Of a stretch of 64,000 bases of DNA, positions 23,489 through 31,952 are shown piece after piece. A model generated the notes under the pieces. That model saw nothing but the letters and a program-made list of their open reading frames with translations. It searched no databases and was not told the origin of the DNA. The stretch covers positions 124,001-188,000 of the forward strand of contig CAVVAM010000013.1 of the NCBI GenBank assembly GCA_963746265.1. The letters run 5' to 3'. The stretch is from Ilumatobacter sp963746265 (GTDB taxonomy: Bacteria; Actinomycetota; Acidimicrobiia; Acidimicrobiales; Ilumatobacteraceae). Both the position numbers and the translations under genes were made by a program. Numbering within the stretch: the stretch's first letter is position 1; each line of letters starts with the position of its first letter.

Positions 23489-23494
23489 TACGTT
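23489..23494 (+). promoter_or_regulatory. -10 element of a probable leaderless M14 peptidase mRNA
   Basis: TACGTT lies exactly 6 bases before the GTG at 23501, the same arrangement as at proS. No ribosome site precedes the start. Confidence 0.45.
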
Positions 23495-23500
23495 CGATCC

Positions 23501-24520
23501 GTGCGCGCGTCTGCCATCCTGCTCGTCGTTGCGTTCGCGGCTGTCGCAGGTTGTAGCGGGGGGCGCTCCGATCCTGCTGCCGGCCTCGGCGTGTCGCGAT
23601 CGCCGGGCGCGGCGAACAGCACGGCGGTTCCTGCAGTGGTCGAATCGCCCGCGACCCCTGATGCGACCTCGACGACGATTGCGGTCGACACCGTCGGCTC
23701 GGCAGACGCGTCGACGACCACGACGAGTACCAGTACGACGGCGCCCACGACGGCGCCCACGACGACGACCACGACGACGACCACGACAGCGGCCCCGACG
23801 ACGACCACGACAGCGGCGCCGACGACGGCGAGGTCGGTGGTCGCGGGGCCACTCGACCTCAGGGCGGCATCGCTGGTTCTGGGAACCTCCAACGGAGGTC
23901 GCCCGATCGTTGCCGAGCGGTACGGCACGATCGGCGGACGCCGCGTGCTCGTGATCGGTGTCATCCACGGCAACGAAGACGACGGCGTGGCGATCATCGA
24001 ACAACTGCGTACCCGCTCCATTCCCGACGACGTCGAACTCTGGCTCGTCGAGTCGATGAATCCGGACGGGCAAGCGGCCCAGATCCGCCAGAACGCCAAC
24101 GGCGTCGACCTCAACCGCAACTTCCCGCACAACTGGGGTCCCATCGGCGAACTCGGCGACAGCCAGTACGCCGGCACGGGCCCCGCCAGCGAACCGGAGA
24201 CGCAGGCAATGGTCGACTTCATCGAGCAACTGCGACCCGACATCGCGATCTGGTACCACCAGGACGCCAACCTGGTGATACCCAGCACCGGTCGCGACGG
24301 TCGGATCCGTGCCCGTTACGCCGAACTGACCGGGCTTCCCATCGCCGACTGCTGCGGCGGCGGGGCGGTGTACACCGGCATCGCCGCGACGTGGGCACGA
24401 AACGAGCTGAAACGGGACAGCGATGCCGTGCCGTTCATCGTCGAACTCCCCGGTTCACTGACGACCGAGCAGGCAACGACCCACGCCGACGCAGTGCTGA
24501 CGATCGCCGCCGAAGGCTGA
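23501..24520 (+). CDS. M14-type zinc carboxypeptidase lipoprotein
   Basis: A secreted lipoprotein (signal ending AAVAGC), then a long Thr/Pro/Ala-rich linker to about residue 110 and an M14 peptidase-like domain. The zinc ligands are visible as HGNE (first His and Glu) and the later YHQD; NPDGQ and DLNRNFP are the substrate-binding motifs, and FIVELPG provides the expected catalytic Glu. It probably trims peptides or peptidoglycan stems outside the membrane. The GTG at 23501 is preferred over an upstream ATG because it begins the signal peptide and follows a -10-like element by 6 bases. Confidence 0.87.
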   Translation: MRASAILLVVAFAAVAGCSGGRSDPAAGLGVSRSPGAANSTAVPAVVESPATPDATSTTIAVDTVGSADASTTTTSTSTTAPTTAPTTTTTTTTTTAAPTTTTTAAPTTARSVVAGPLDLRAASLVLGTSNGGRPIVAERYGTIGGRRVLVIGVIHGNEDDGVAIIEQLRTRSIPDDVELWLVESMNPDGQAAQIRQNANGVDLNRNFPHNWGPIGELGDSQYAGTGPASEPETQAMVDFIEQLRPDIAIWYHQDANLVIPSTGRDGRIRARYAELTGLPIADCCGGGAVYTGIAATWARNELKRDSDAVPFIVELPGSLTTEQATTHADAVLTIAAEG

Positions 24521-24779
24521 CGGTCCGCCCAGGCTCGCCGGGTCGCAGACGGAATCCGATGGTGGTGTCTCGTCGGGGAATCCCCCACCGAGACGATGAA
24601 TCGGTCGGCGGGCGGGCCGATCAGAGGTGAGGACGTCCTCCGAGCGGCAGTACTCGGACGGGCGGCTTGTGTCGCGGGGCACCGGGGCGTCGCTGCGGTG
24701 GACCGCCGACCCCGTCACCGCGTGCCCATGTCGCATCGGCGCGGTGTGCTCGGGTGTTCCGGAGGCCGCAGCGCCGTGG

Positions 24780-25181
24780 TCATGCCATGAGGTGCAGGAT
24801 CCAGTTGGCGTCTCCGGTGTGGATGAGCGCGTATCGAGCCTCGCTTCGTCGGCCCGACAGGTCGAACACGAGCTTCTCCGGCGAGGAGCGCACCACCGTG
24901 TACGTGCCCGTGTCCCAGATCGATTTCGCGATCGCTCCGTCCACACCGTCCACCGGCGTCGTGTCGACGACGTCGATGTGATCCAGATCATGGTCCTCGA
25001 CCCGAATGGCGAGCCGGTTCTGCCTCGGGTCGATCGGTAGTCCCTTGGGGAGCGCCCACGACCAGAGCAGACCTCCACCCTCGAGCCGTAGGTCGAAATG
25101 GTGGGTGGTGGCGTAGTGCTCGTGCACCACGAACCGAGCGTCCGTGCCCGGCGCCGGCTCGACCGGCGAGAAGGAACTCAC
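24780..25181 (-). CDS. Stand-alone LigD-type 3'-phosphoesterase domain protein
   Basis: The 133-residue protein resembles the phosphoesterase domain of DNA ligase D, which trims 3'-phosphates and ribonucleotides at breaks. The signature FVVHEHYATTHHFDLRLE with its metal-binding His/Asp, then LLWSWALPKGLP and the C-terminal WILHL, are present. No polymerase or ligase domain is attached, and no Ku gene is in the window. The GTG start overlaps the MOSC stop in a GTGA. The 259 bases downstream (24521-24779) show no supported feature. Confidence 0.85.
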   Translation of the reverse strand: MSSFSPVEPAPGTDARFVVHEHYATTHHFDLRLEGGGLLWSWALPKGLPIDPRQNRLAIRVEDHDLDHIDVVDTTPVDGVDGAIAKSIWDTGTYTVVRSSPEKLVFDLSGRRSEARYALIHTGDANWILHLMA

Positions 25182-25735
25182 TCGATCACGCGGATCTCGT
25201 CGCCCGTTGCCACGGTTCCGGCCGTGACCACCATCGCATTCAGACCTCGGCGGCGCTGCTCTTTGGCCTGGTTGACCCAGCGGGCGGCGTCGTGCCCGAA
25301 TCGCCGTGCGAACTTGGCGCAACCAGTGTGCGGTTTGGCTGCGACCTCGATGATCGCCGACCCGATCTCGAGGCGGGTACCCACCGGGAGGTTCTCGACC
25401 GACAGATCGAGATCGACGAAGAACTGATCGCCGGCGAGCGCCCAGCGAGACCGATTCGCGCCTGCGATCACATCGATGCAGCGGCTGTTCATGATGTTCA
25501 ACTGGGCCTCCGGATGTGCCCGGTGGTCGTCGGTGTGGTCGTTGCCACGTTCCAGGTAGTTGTCACCCACCAGCCCTGCTCCCACGACCAGCTCGGCCCG
25601 ATCGAGCAACTCCCGCTCGTCGACCGCGGGTCGTCGAACGATCAACTCGACCGTCCCCACGCGGCAGGGGCTGGCGCCCCGATCGGCCACGCCGGCGTCG
25701 ATCTGGGCGGTGTCGAGATGCAGTGTCGTCGTCAT
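25178..25735 (-). CDS. MOSC domain protein
   Basis: A single MOSC domain of 185 residues, the fold that ends molybdenum cofactor sulfurases and forms YiiM-like proteins. It has an early VELIVRRPA strand, AQLNIMNSRCIDVIAG, the sulfur/ligand-handling cysteine in KPHTGCAKF and a late LNAMVVTAGTV. Cofactor sulfur transfer or reduction of hydroxylated compounds is the family theme. The ATG has AGGAGG upstream. Coupled to the LigD-type phosphoesterase by a 4-base overlap. Confidence 0.87.
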   Translation of the reverse strand: MTTTLHLDTAQIDAGVADRGASPCRVGTVELIVRRPAVDERELLDRAELVVGAGLVGDNYLERGNDHTDDHRAHPEAQLNIMNSRCIDVIAGANRSRWALAGDQFFVDLDLSVENLPVGTRLEIGSAIIEVAAKPHTGCAKFARRFGHDAARWVNQAKEQRRRGLNAMVVTAGTVATGDEIRVIE

Positions 25736-25745
25736 GGCAGCCTCC

Positions 25746-26105
25746 TCACGGTCGCCGCAAGAGTCTCGCAGATGCGGCCGTGACCGTTCCCGCCAGTATC
25801 CCGATGCCGACGATGGCGGCGACGTGGAGGATCATCTCGCCGAGGCGCATCCGATGTCCGTTCCGGTGCAGGACCGCCTCGCTGCTCCGGTGGCTGAGGA
25901 TCGACCCGGCCGAGCCGACCGACAACAACGAACCAGCCGAACCCAGGGACAGGATCGAGCCGGCGCTGCCGATGGAGAGGATCGAGCCGGCGCTGCCGAT
26001 CGACGCGATCGAACCGGCCGATGCGATCGACATGATCGAACCGGCCGACGAGAACGAATCGATCGAACCGACACTGGCCGGGGAGCGCAGCGAGAACAGC
26101 GACAC
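25746..26105 (-). CDS. Ser/Gly/Ile decapeptide-repeat membrane protein
   Basis: 119 residues. Residues 1-72 are built from about seven copies of a 10-residue unit of the type SAGSILSIGS, nearly free of charged residues; residues 73-90 are basic and polar; the rest is one membrane segment (LHVAAIVGIGILAGTVTAA). The regular Ser/Ile alternation predicts a stacked beta-solenoid or amyloid-like rod anchored by the C-terminal helix, which is inference. I recall similar repeats in other actinobacterial proteins of unknown function. The GTG at 26105 directly follows a perfect inverted repeat. Confidence 0.65.
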   Translation of the reverse strand: MSLFSLRSPASVGSIDSFSSAGSIMSIASAGSIASIGSAGSILSIGSAGSILSLGSAGSLLSVGSAGSILSHRSSEAVLHRNGHRMRLGEMILHVAAIVGIGILAGTVTAASARLLRRP

Positions 26106-26122
26106 GCTGACAGTGTGTCAGC
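26106..26122. repeat. Perfect 7-bp inverted repeat
   Basis: GCTGACA, GTG, TGTCAGC. It spans the Nudix stop codon and ends immediately before the GTG of the repeat protein. It may be an operator or an RNA hairpin that limits read-through; there is no T-run. Confidence 0.6.
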
Positions 26123-26831
26123 CGTGGTCGAGATACCGCCAGCCGGCGGAATCGTCCATGACGAGCCGCCGCCGCGGGCCCTGAACCATCGCATCGGCCA
26201 ACCCGTACCCCGCATCGCCCTGCCAGAGACAGACCCTGGCTCCATCGGGTGCGTACGCGATCTCGGTCGCGAAGTGCATCGGATCGGCCGAGGCGAGCAC
26301 CGCAGCGACATCGTCGTAGCGCACGAGCTGTTCGAGGGTCACGAACGTCGGCGGCGCGATCAACGCCTCGCCGTTCGCCTGCATCGCGAGCGCATTCGCC
26401 GGAGCGAGCCACCGGTGCTCGTTGATCTCGCCCGCGTCGAGGGTGACATGTTCGTCGGTGTGACCATCTCCGGCCTCGGCGACGAAGAACCAGGTGGAGA
26501 ACCGGCGACGCGAGTCGTCCGGTGGCAGCCAGTGGCTCCAGTACACGAGAGACGCTTCATCCAGTCGCAGTCCGACTTCCTCCCGGGTCTCCCTGACGGC
26601 CGCACGCCGGGCGGCCGGGAGCGGGTCGGGCTCGGTGCCGACCGGTACGTCGTGGGCTTCGATCGTGCCGCCCGGGAACGCCCACATCCCGCCGAACGCC
26701 GTCTCGGCGCCACGATGGATCATCAGCACCTCGACCTCGTCAGGGCCGTCGCGCAGCAGCACGACGGTTGCAGCCGGTTCGGCAGGACGTTCCGGGTCGG
26801 GGTGGTCGATCACGTCGATGGGCAGGTCCAC
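26118..26831 (-). CDS. Nudix hydrolase (NUDT19-like)
   Basis: A 237-residue Nudix hydrolase. The Nudix box is split by an insertion: FPGGTIEAHD comes first, and RRAAVRETREEVGL follows about 16 residues later. That spacing and the overall size recall the NUDT7/NUDT19 group, whose members hydrolyse CoA or acyl-CoA derivatives; the exact substrate is uncertain. The GTG at 26831 begins MDLPIDVIDHPDPERPAE and follows CAAGCT by 6 bases, a weak version of the leaderless pattern. Confidence 0.85.
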   Translation of the reverse strand: MDLPIDVIDHPDPERPAEPAATVVLLRDGPDEVEVLMIHRGAETAFGGMWAFPGGTIEAHDVPVGTEPDPLPAARRAAVRETREEVGLRLDEASLVYWSHWLPPDDSRRRFSTWFFVAEAGDGHTDEHVTLDAGEINEHRWLAPANALAMQANGEALIAPPTFVTLEQLVRYDDVAAVLASADPMHFATEIAYAPDGARVCLWQGDAGYGLADAMVQGPRRRLVMDDSAGWRYLDHG

Positions 26832-26974
26832 CGAACCAGCTTGGCAGGCGAGCTCGACGTCGACGTGGACGGCTCGCAGGAGCGTGCGACCCACGGGTGA
26901 GTGCCGACGACGCGTTGGCGAGGGTCGGCGAACTCGTCTTCGGAGACCGCGGCGTCGAGGTCCAGGTCCGCCGT

Positions 26975-27427
26975 TCAGCGGAGCTGGTCGAGTGCAGCGA
27001 TCAGCTCGCTGACCGAGCGAAACGTCAGGCCGGCGATCGCACGGTGGGCATATCGGATGATGCCGTCGCCGTCGATGATGAAGGTGCTGCGCCGAGGGAA
27101 CCCGATCGGGCCGAGCGTGCCGTAGGCCGCCGCGACCTCCTTGTCGGTGTCGGCCAGCAAGGGAAACTCGAAACCGTGTTTGGCGACGAACGCCTCCTTG
27201 CTCGCCATGTCCTGGGCTGAGATCCCGATGACCTGTGCGTCGAGGTCGGCGAACTGGTCGAGACCGTCGTTGTACGCATTCAATTGCTTCGTGCACACCG
27301 GCGAGTCGTCACCCGGATAGAACACGAGCACCACCGGCTTGCCGGCGTAATCGGAGAGCGACACCGTGGTGTCACCCGTACTCGGCAGGGTGAAATCGGG
27401 AGCCCGATCGCCGATACCGACACTCAC
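26975..27427 (-). CDS. Peroxiredoxin (Bcp/AhpE-like)
   Basis: A thiol peroxidase of 150 residues with the peroxidatic cysteine in PGDDSPVCTKQ (Cys45). No second cysteine is present, so it would work as a 1-Cys enzyme reduced by an external thiol such as thioredoxin, mycoredoxin or mycothiol. RRSTFIIDGDGIIRYAHR is typical of the family. The GTG overlaps the yebC stop by 4 bases. Confidence 0.92.
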   Translation of the reverse strand: MSVGIGDRAPDFTLPSTGDTTVSLSDYAGKPVVLVFYPGDDSPVCTKQLNAYNDGLDQFADLDAQVIGISAQDMASKEAFVAKHGFEFPLLADTDKEVAAAYGTLGPIGFPRRSTFIIDGDGIIRYAHRAIAGLTFRSVSELIAALDQLR

Positions 27428-28173
27428 GACGCAGCCGCCTCCATCACATCGTCACTGATGTCGAAGTTCGAGTACACGTCCTGCACGTCGTCGTTGTCCT
27501 CGATCGCGTCGAGGATCCGCAGCAGCTTCTTGGCGTCTTCGACGGTGTCGACGGGCACCAGATTGTCGCTCACCATCGGCATGTCGGCCGACATAACGGT
27601 GTAGCCGGCGCCCTCGAGAGCTTCTTTGACCTCGAACGTGTCGCTCGGGTCGCACGTCACCGTCCAGGCGTCGCCATCGCCCGACACGTCTTCCGCCCCG
27701 GCCTCGAGCGCGGCCATCATCAACTCGTCCTCGTCCACCGGACCCTCGACGAGGACGATCCCGCGGCGCGTGAACTGCCAGCCGACAGCACCGGGTTCGG
27801 CCATCGAACCACCCATCTTCGACAGGATGTTGCGGATGTCGGCGCTGGTGCGGTTCCGGTTGTCGGTCAGCACGTCGATGAGCAGCGCCACACCGCCCGG
27901 CGCGTAGCCCTCGTAGGTGATGTCCTCGTATGAGTCGCCACCGCTCTCGCCGGTGCCGCGCTTGATCGCCCGATCGATCGCATCGTTGGTCATCGACGCC
28001 GCCTTGGCCTTCTGCACGGCCGTGCGGAGCGTCGGGTTCATGTCGGGATCGCCTCCGCCCGCACGCGCCGACACCTCGATCTGGCGAGCCAGCTTGGCGA
28101 ACAGCTTGCCGCGCTTCGCGTCAGCGGCACCCTTCTTGTGCTTGATGGTTGCCCACTTGGAATGGCCGGACAT
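27424..28173 (-). CDS. YebC/PmpR family protein
   Basis: A 249-residue protein of normal family length with the signature MSGHSKWATIKHKKGAADAK and NPTLRTAVQKAKAASMTNDA. YebC proteins were first described as transcriptional regulators and more recently linked to relief of ribosome stalling at proline tracts. It lies between pdxT and the peroxiredoxin, with only 1 base to pdxT, so it is part of the pdxS-pdxT-yebC operon. Confidence 0.95.
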   Translation of the reverse strand: MSGHSKWATIKHKKGAADAKRGKLFAKLARQIEVSARAGGGDPDMNPTLRTAVQKAKAASMTNDAIDRAIKRGTGESGGDSYEDITYEGYAPGGVALLIDVLTDNRNRTSADIRNILSKMGGSMAEPGAVGWQFTRRGIVLVEGPVDEDELMMAALEAGAEDVSGDGDAWTVTCDPSDTFEVKEALEGAGYTVMSADMPMVSDNLVPVDTVEDAKKLLRILDAIEDNDDVQDVYSNFDISDDVMEAAAS

Positions 28174-28174
28174 G

Positions 28175-28768
28175 TCAGATCTCCGTCTGCGATGTGGTGA
28201 AGCTGGAGAGGAACTGGGCGTGCAGCCGCGGGTCGTACGCCAGCTCCGGATGGAACGACGCCACGGTAATCGGTCCGTGTCGCAGTAGTACAGGAACACC
28301 GTCGTGTTCGGCCAGGATCTCGACGTCACGACCGACGCGGGTGACTTTGGGCGCCCGGATGAACACGCCGTGGAACGGCTCGGCGTCAGGGCCGAGACCG
28401 GGCACCGCCAGATCGGTCTCGAAGCTGTCGAACTGGCGGCCGTAGCCGTTGCGCTGCACCATGATGTCGATTGCGCCGAACGGTCGCTGGTCCGGGCGTC
28501 CGTCGACGATCTCGGACGCGAGCAGGATCATGCCGGCGCAGGTTCCGAAGGCCGGTAGGCCCTCGATCAGACGCGTGGCGAGCGGCTCGTACAGCTCGCT
28601 GGTCGTCAGCAGGCGCGACATCGTCGTCGACTCGCCGCCCGGCATCACGAGCACGTCGACACGTTCGAGTTCGGACGGGGTGCGGACCTGCAGCGTGTGG
28701 TGTCCGAGTTCTTCGAGAAGTGCCTGATGTGAGTGGAAGCCGCCCTGCAGCGCGAGCACACCGATCAT
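28175..28768 (-). CDS. pdxT: Pyridoxal 5'-phosphate synthase glutaminase subunit PdxT
   Basis: Class I glutaminase that supplies ammonia to PdxS for vitamin B6 synthesis. 197 residues with the opening MIGVLALQGGFHSH, the oxyanion segment MPGGESTTM, the nucleophile in GTCAGMILLA (Cys77) and the His-Glu pair in SFHPEL near the end. It starts 13 bases after pdxS. Confidence 0.97.
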   Translation of the reverse strand: MIGVLALQGGFHSHQALLEELGHHTLQVRTPSELERVDVLVMPGGESTTMSRLLTTSELYEPLATRLIEGLPAFGTCAGMILLASEIVDGRPDQRPFGAIDIMVQRNGYGRQFDSFETDLAVPGLGPDAEPFHGVFIRAPKVTRVGRDVEILAEHDGVPVLLRHGPITVASFHPELAYDPRLHAQFLSSFTTSQTEI

Positions 28769-28781
28769 GCGAGAGGACGAC

Positions 28782-29672
28782 TCACCAACCGCGCTCGGCG
28801 TACCGCTGGTTGATCTCGTCCATACCGATGCCCGTCATCGGCGCGCCGAGGCCGCGGCTGACCTTGGCCAGGATCGAGGCGTCGTTGAAGTGGGTCGTGG
28901 CCTCGACGATCGCGGCAGCGCGACGCTCCGGCTCGTCGCTCTTGAAGATGCCGGAGCCCACGAAGACCGCCTCGGCCCCGAGCTGCATCGCGAGCGCAGC
29001 ATCGGCCGGCGTCGCCAGCCCGCCGGCGCAGAAGAGCGGCACGGGCAGCTGGCCGGTCTCGGCGACCTCCTGCACCAGCGGCAGCGGCGCCTGGAGCTGC
29101 TTGGCCCAGTCGAACAGTTCGGCCGAGTCGGCCTGGCCGACCCGACGGATGTCGCCGAGGATGCTGCGGAGGTGACGCACGGCCTCGATCACGTTGCCGG
29201 TACCGGCCTCGCCCTTGGAGCGGATCATGCAGGCGCCCTCGGAGATGCGACGCAGCGCTTCACCCAGGTTCGTCGCGCCGCACACGAACGGCACGGTGAA
29301 TGCGTACTTGTCGATGTGGTGGGCCTCGTCGGCCGGGGTGAGCACCTCGGACTCGTCGACGAAGTCGACGCCGAGCGCTTCGAGGATCTGCGCCTCGACG
29401 AAGTGCCCGATCCGCGCCTTGGCCATCACCGGGATCGATACGGCCTCCTGAATGCCCTGGATCATGTCGGGGTCGCTCATGCGCGCCACCCCGCCGTCAC
29501 GACGGATGTCGGCAGGAACGCGCTCCAGCGCCATCACGGCGGTGGCACCTGCGTCTTCCGCGATCTTCGCCTGCTCCGAGGTGACGACGTCCATGATGAC
29601 GCCACCCTTCAGCATCTCTGCGAGACCCCGCTTGACGGGGAACGAGCCAGTGACCGACACCTGTTCCGACAT
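28782..29672 (-). CDS. pdxS: Pyridoxal 5'-phosphate synthase subunit PdxS
   Basis: Condenses ribose 5-phosphate, glyceraldehyde 3-phosphate and ammonia into pyridoxal phosphate as a dodecamer with PdxT. The 296-residue barrel contains the imine-forming lysine in PVMAKARIGH (Lys85), the second lysine region in RSKGEAGTGN and the C-terminal GLATPADAALAMQLGAEAVF phosphate site. The ATG follows the -10-like TACGAT by exactly 6 bases. Confidence 0.98.
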   Translation of the reverse strand: MSEQVSVTGSFPVKRGLAEMLKGGVIMDVVTSEQAKIAEDAGATAVMALERVPADIRRDGGVARMSDPDMIQGIQEAVSIPVMAKARIGHFVEAQILEALGVDFVDESEVLTPADEAHHIDKYAFTVPFVCGATNLGEALRRISEGACMIRSKGEAGTGNVIEAVRHLRSILGDIRRVGQADSAELFDWAKQLQAPLPLVQEVAETGQLPVPLFCAGGLATPADAALAMQLGAEAVFVGSGIFKSDEPERRAAAIVEATTHFNDASILAKVSRGLGAPMTGIGMDEINQRYAERGW

Positions 29673-29678
29673 GTCTCC

Positions 29679-29684
29679 ATCGTA
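29679..29684 (-). promoter_or_regulatory. -10 element of a probable leaderless pdxS mRNA
   Basis: TACGAT on the minus strand, then GGAGAC (6 bases), then ATG. The GGAGA could still act weakly as a ribosome site on a longer transcript. Confidence 0.45.
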
Positions 29685-29741
29685 TCGACGGAAACAACGA
29701 CCTCCCTGGTGGGACCGCCACCCGGCATCGGCTGGCGCAGG

Positions 29742-31343
29742 TCAGTCGAGCACGAACCCGTCGTACCCAGCGGCCGCTGATGCAGCGAGGCGAGCCAGGT
29801 AGGTGTCGGAGATCGGATGATTGAGGAGCTGGCGCCGCTTGCCCGGGACGTTCGCGGCCATGTACCAGGAGTCGGCGAGCGGGAACAGGGTCGCGTCCGC
29901 GACGTCGTCGAGGTGAGCGCTCCACTGCTCGCCGGCTTCGATCGTCGACTCCACGCGGGTCAGATCGTGGTCGCGGAGGTGTTCGAGGAGCCCGACGACC
30001 CAGTCGCCCTGGAGCTCGGCACAGGTCGGCCCGTTGCAGAAAGCAGTCGAGCTCTGCGGGCCGTACAGCATCACCAGGTTCGGAAAGCCTGCGATCGCGA
30101 CGCCCAGGTGCGTGTCGACGCCATCGGCCCAGCGGTCACGCAGCTGCACGCCGGAGGTGTCACAGATGTCGATCTGGGTCAGGCCACCCGTGTTCGCGTC
30201 GAAACCCGTCGCCAGGGCGATCAGGTCGAACTCGCGGTGTGTTCCATCGGTGGTGCGGATGCCGGTCGTCGTGATGGTCTCGATCGGCGTCGCTCGGAGG
30301 TCGACCAGTTCGACGTGCGGCAGATTGAACACGTCGTAGTAGTCCTGTTCGAGCGACGGACGCTTGGTGCCGAACGGGTAGGGCGGCTCGGTGGGCGCGA
30401 GCAGCTCGGCAACGGCGGGATCGTCGATCCGCTCGCGGGTGCGATCACGCCAGAAGTCGTACGCCAAGCGGTTGGCGTCGAGATCGGTGAGGATGTCGTT
30501 GAACGTCCCGACCCAGAAGTGGAAGCCGCCGCGCTCCCATGCGGCCCGGAACACCCGTTCGCGTTCCTCGGCGCCGACCTCGAGGGCGGAGACGTCGAGG
30601 CGTCGTATCTCGGTGAGACTGCCCGGCGGCGTGTTCCGCTCCCTGAACAGCTCGGGATAGCCGCGCTTGGCGATGGCCTGCTCCCCCGGGTCGAGTCGTC
30701 GTTGCCGCATCGGGATCGCCGTCACGGGGGTCCGCTGGAACACCGTCACCCGGGCGGCCTGGTGGGCCGCTTCCTGCACCACCTGGACGCCGCTCGCACC
30801 CGTGCCGATCACGGCGACGCTTCGTTGCCGCATCATGGTCCCGCTCCCGGGCCAGGCGGCCGTGTGGTGCAGGTCGCCGACGAAGTCGTCGAGACCGGCG
30901 AGATCGGGCACGAACGGCTTCGACGCGAAGCCGGTGCACATGACGAGGAATCGTGTTCGGATGGTCCGGTCGGTGTCGGTGTCGACGGTCCAGGTCCGCG
31001 ACCTCTCGTCGAACCGGGCGCCAGTCACGCGGGTGTTCACGTCGATGTGCGGGCTCAGATCGAGAACCCGGTCGACGTGTTCGAAGTACCGGCACAGCTC
31101 GTCACGTCCGGGAAACCGTTCGGTCCAGGTCCAGCCCTTCCACACCGCCTCGATCGAGTACTCGTAGTTCGGCACGTGCGAGTCGACGCGTGCACCCGGA
31201 TAGCAGTTCGTCTGCCAGACACCGCCCAGCCCACTGGTCGCCTCGACCAGTCGCACCGAGAACCCGTGTTCCCGTAGCCGGTACAGCTGGTAGAGGCCGT
31301 TGAACCCGGCTCCGACGACCAGAGCGTCGAGGTCCGGTTCCAT
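29742..31343 (-). CDS. Flavin-dependent monooxygenase (Baeyer-Villiger type)
   Basis: A 533-residue FAD/NADPH oxygenase. Two dinucleotide-binding motifs are present: GAGFNGLYQLYRL near residue 12 for FAD, and GTGASGVQVVQE for NADPH. Between them is FVGDLHHTAAW, which fits the Baeyer-Villiger fingerprint FxGxxxHxxxW. It would oxidise ketones to esters or lactones; the substrate is unknown. The ATG overlaps the ACT-protein stop (TGATG). Confidence 0.92.
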   Translation of the reverse strand: MEPDLDALVVGAGFNGLYQLYRLREHGFSVRLVEATSGLGGVWQTNCYPGARVDSHVPNYEYSIEAVWKGWTWTERFPGRDELCRYFEHVDRVLDLSPHIDVNTRVTGARFDERSRTWTVDTDTDRTIRTRFLVMCTGFASKPFVPDLAGLDDFVGDLHHTAAWPGSGTMMRQRSVAVIGTGASGVQVVQEAAHQAARVTVFQRTPVTAIPMRQRRLDPGEQAIAKRGYPELFRERNTPPGSLTEIRRLDVSALEVGAEERERVFRAAWERGGFHFWVGTFNDILTDLDANRLAYDFWRDRTRERIDDPAVAELLAPTEPPYPFGTKRPSLEQDYYDVFNLPHVELVDLRATPIETITTTGIRTTDGTHREFDLIALATGFDANTGGLTQIDICDTSGVQLRDRWADGVDTHLGVAIAGFPNLVMLYGPQSSTAFCNGPTCAELQGDWVVGLLEHLRDHDLTRVESTIEAGEQWSAHLDDVADATLFPLADSWYMAANVPGKRRQLLNHPISDTYLARLAASAAAGYDGFVLD

Positions 31344-31870
31344 CAGATCGGGGCGTCGAGGTCGATGTCGACCATCAGTTCGTTCGCAAGGCTCTCCAGG
31401 GCGGCGCGTAACGCCTCGACGTCGGCGTCCGCCGGCACATCGAGATCGGCAATCACCTCGAACAACATGCCACTGGCCATCGGCGCCTCGCGCGTGCCGC
31501 TGGTGAACGCGTGGATGCTCACGCCGTGGTCGGCGAGCACACCGCTGATGTCGCTGACGATCCCCGGTCGATCCGAACCCAGGAGATCCATCGACCATCT
31601 GGTCGTGACGGCCGATGTGCCGCCCTCCCACGCTGCAGCGGCGCGCTGCACCGTCACGTCGAGCAGACCGTGGAGCGGCTCGAGCGCCAAGGTGAACTCG
31701 TCGACGCGCTCGTCGGGGATCGTCACGAGCACGATCCCGGCGAACTTGCCGGCGAGCTCGGCCATCTGGCTGCGATCCCAGTTCCCGCCGTGTTCGTTCA
31801 CCGCTGTCGCCACAGCGCTCACGAGACCTGCACGGTCGTCGCCGATCAACGTCAGCACCAGCGGAGTCAT
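31343..31870 (-). CDS. Tandem ACT-domain protein (GcvR-like)
   Basis: 175 residues made of two ACT domains: LVLTLIGDDRAGLVSAVATAV at the front and SMDLLGSDRPGIVSDISGVL in the second half. Stand-alone ACT pairs usually bind amino acids and regulate metabolism or transcription, as in GcvR. The ATG at 31870 was chosen over one 6 codons upstream because it sits 6 bases after TACCCT (31882-31877). It is translationally coupled to the monooxygenase gene. Confidence 0.87.
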   Translation of the reverse strand: MTPLVLTLIGDDRAGLVSAVATAVNEHGGNWDRSQMAELAGKFAGIVLVTIPDERVDEFTLALEPLHGLLDVTVQRAAAAWEGGTSAVTTRWSMDLLGSDRPGIVSDISGVLADHGVSIHAFTSGTREAPMASGMLFEVIADLDVPADADVEALRAALESLANELMVDIDLDAPI

Positions 31871-31876
31871 GGGATC

Positions 31877-31882
31877 AGGGTA
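31877..31882 (-). promoter_or_regulatory. -10 element of a probable leaderless ACT-protein mRNA
   Basis: TACCCT, GATCCC, ATG. The divergent SnoaL-like gene has GATACT (31941-31946), 6 bases and ATG, so two leaderless promoters face away from each other within about 65 bases. Confidence 0.45.
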
Positions 31883-31952
31883 CGTCACGAGCGGGCGCGC
31901 GATGACCCTGGGAGCACTGGCCGGCAGTGGGTCGGTCTGCGATACTGCGGCG

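Noticed and set aside
24521..24779. Short open frames in the gap between the M14 peptidase and the phosphoesterase
   Set aside because: No ribosome sites, no codon bias distinct from background and no recognisable sequence.
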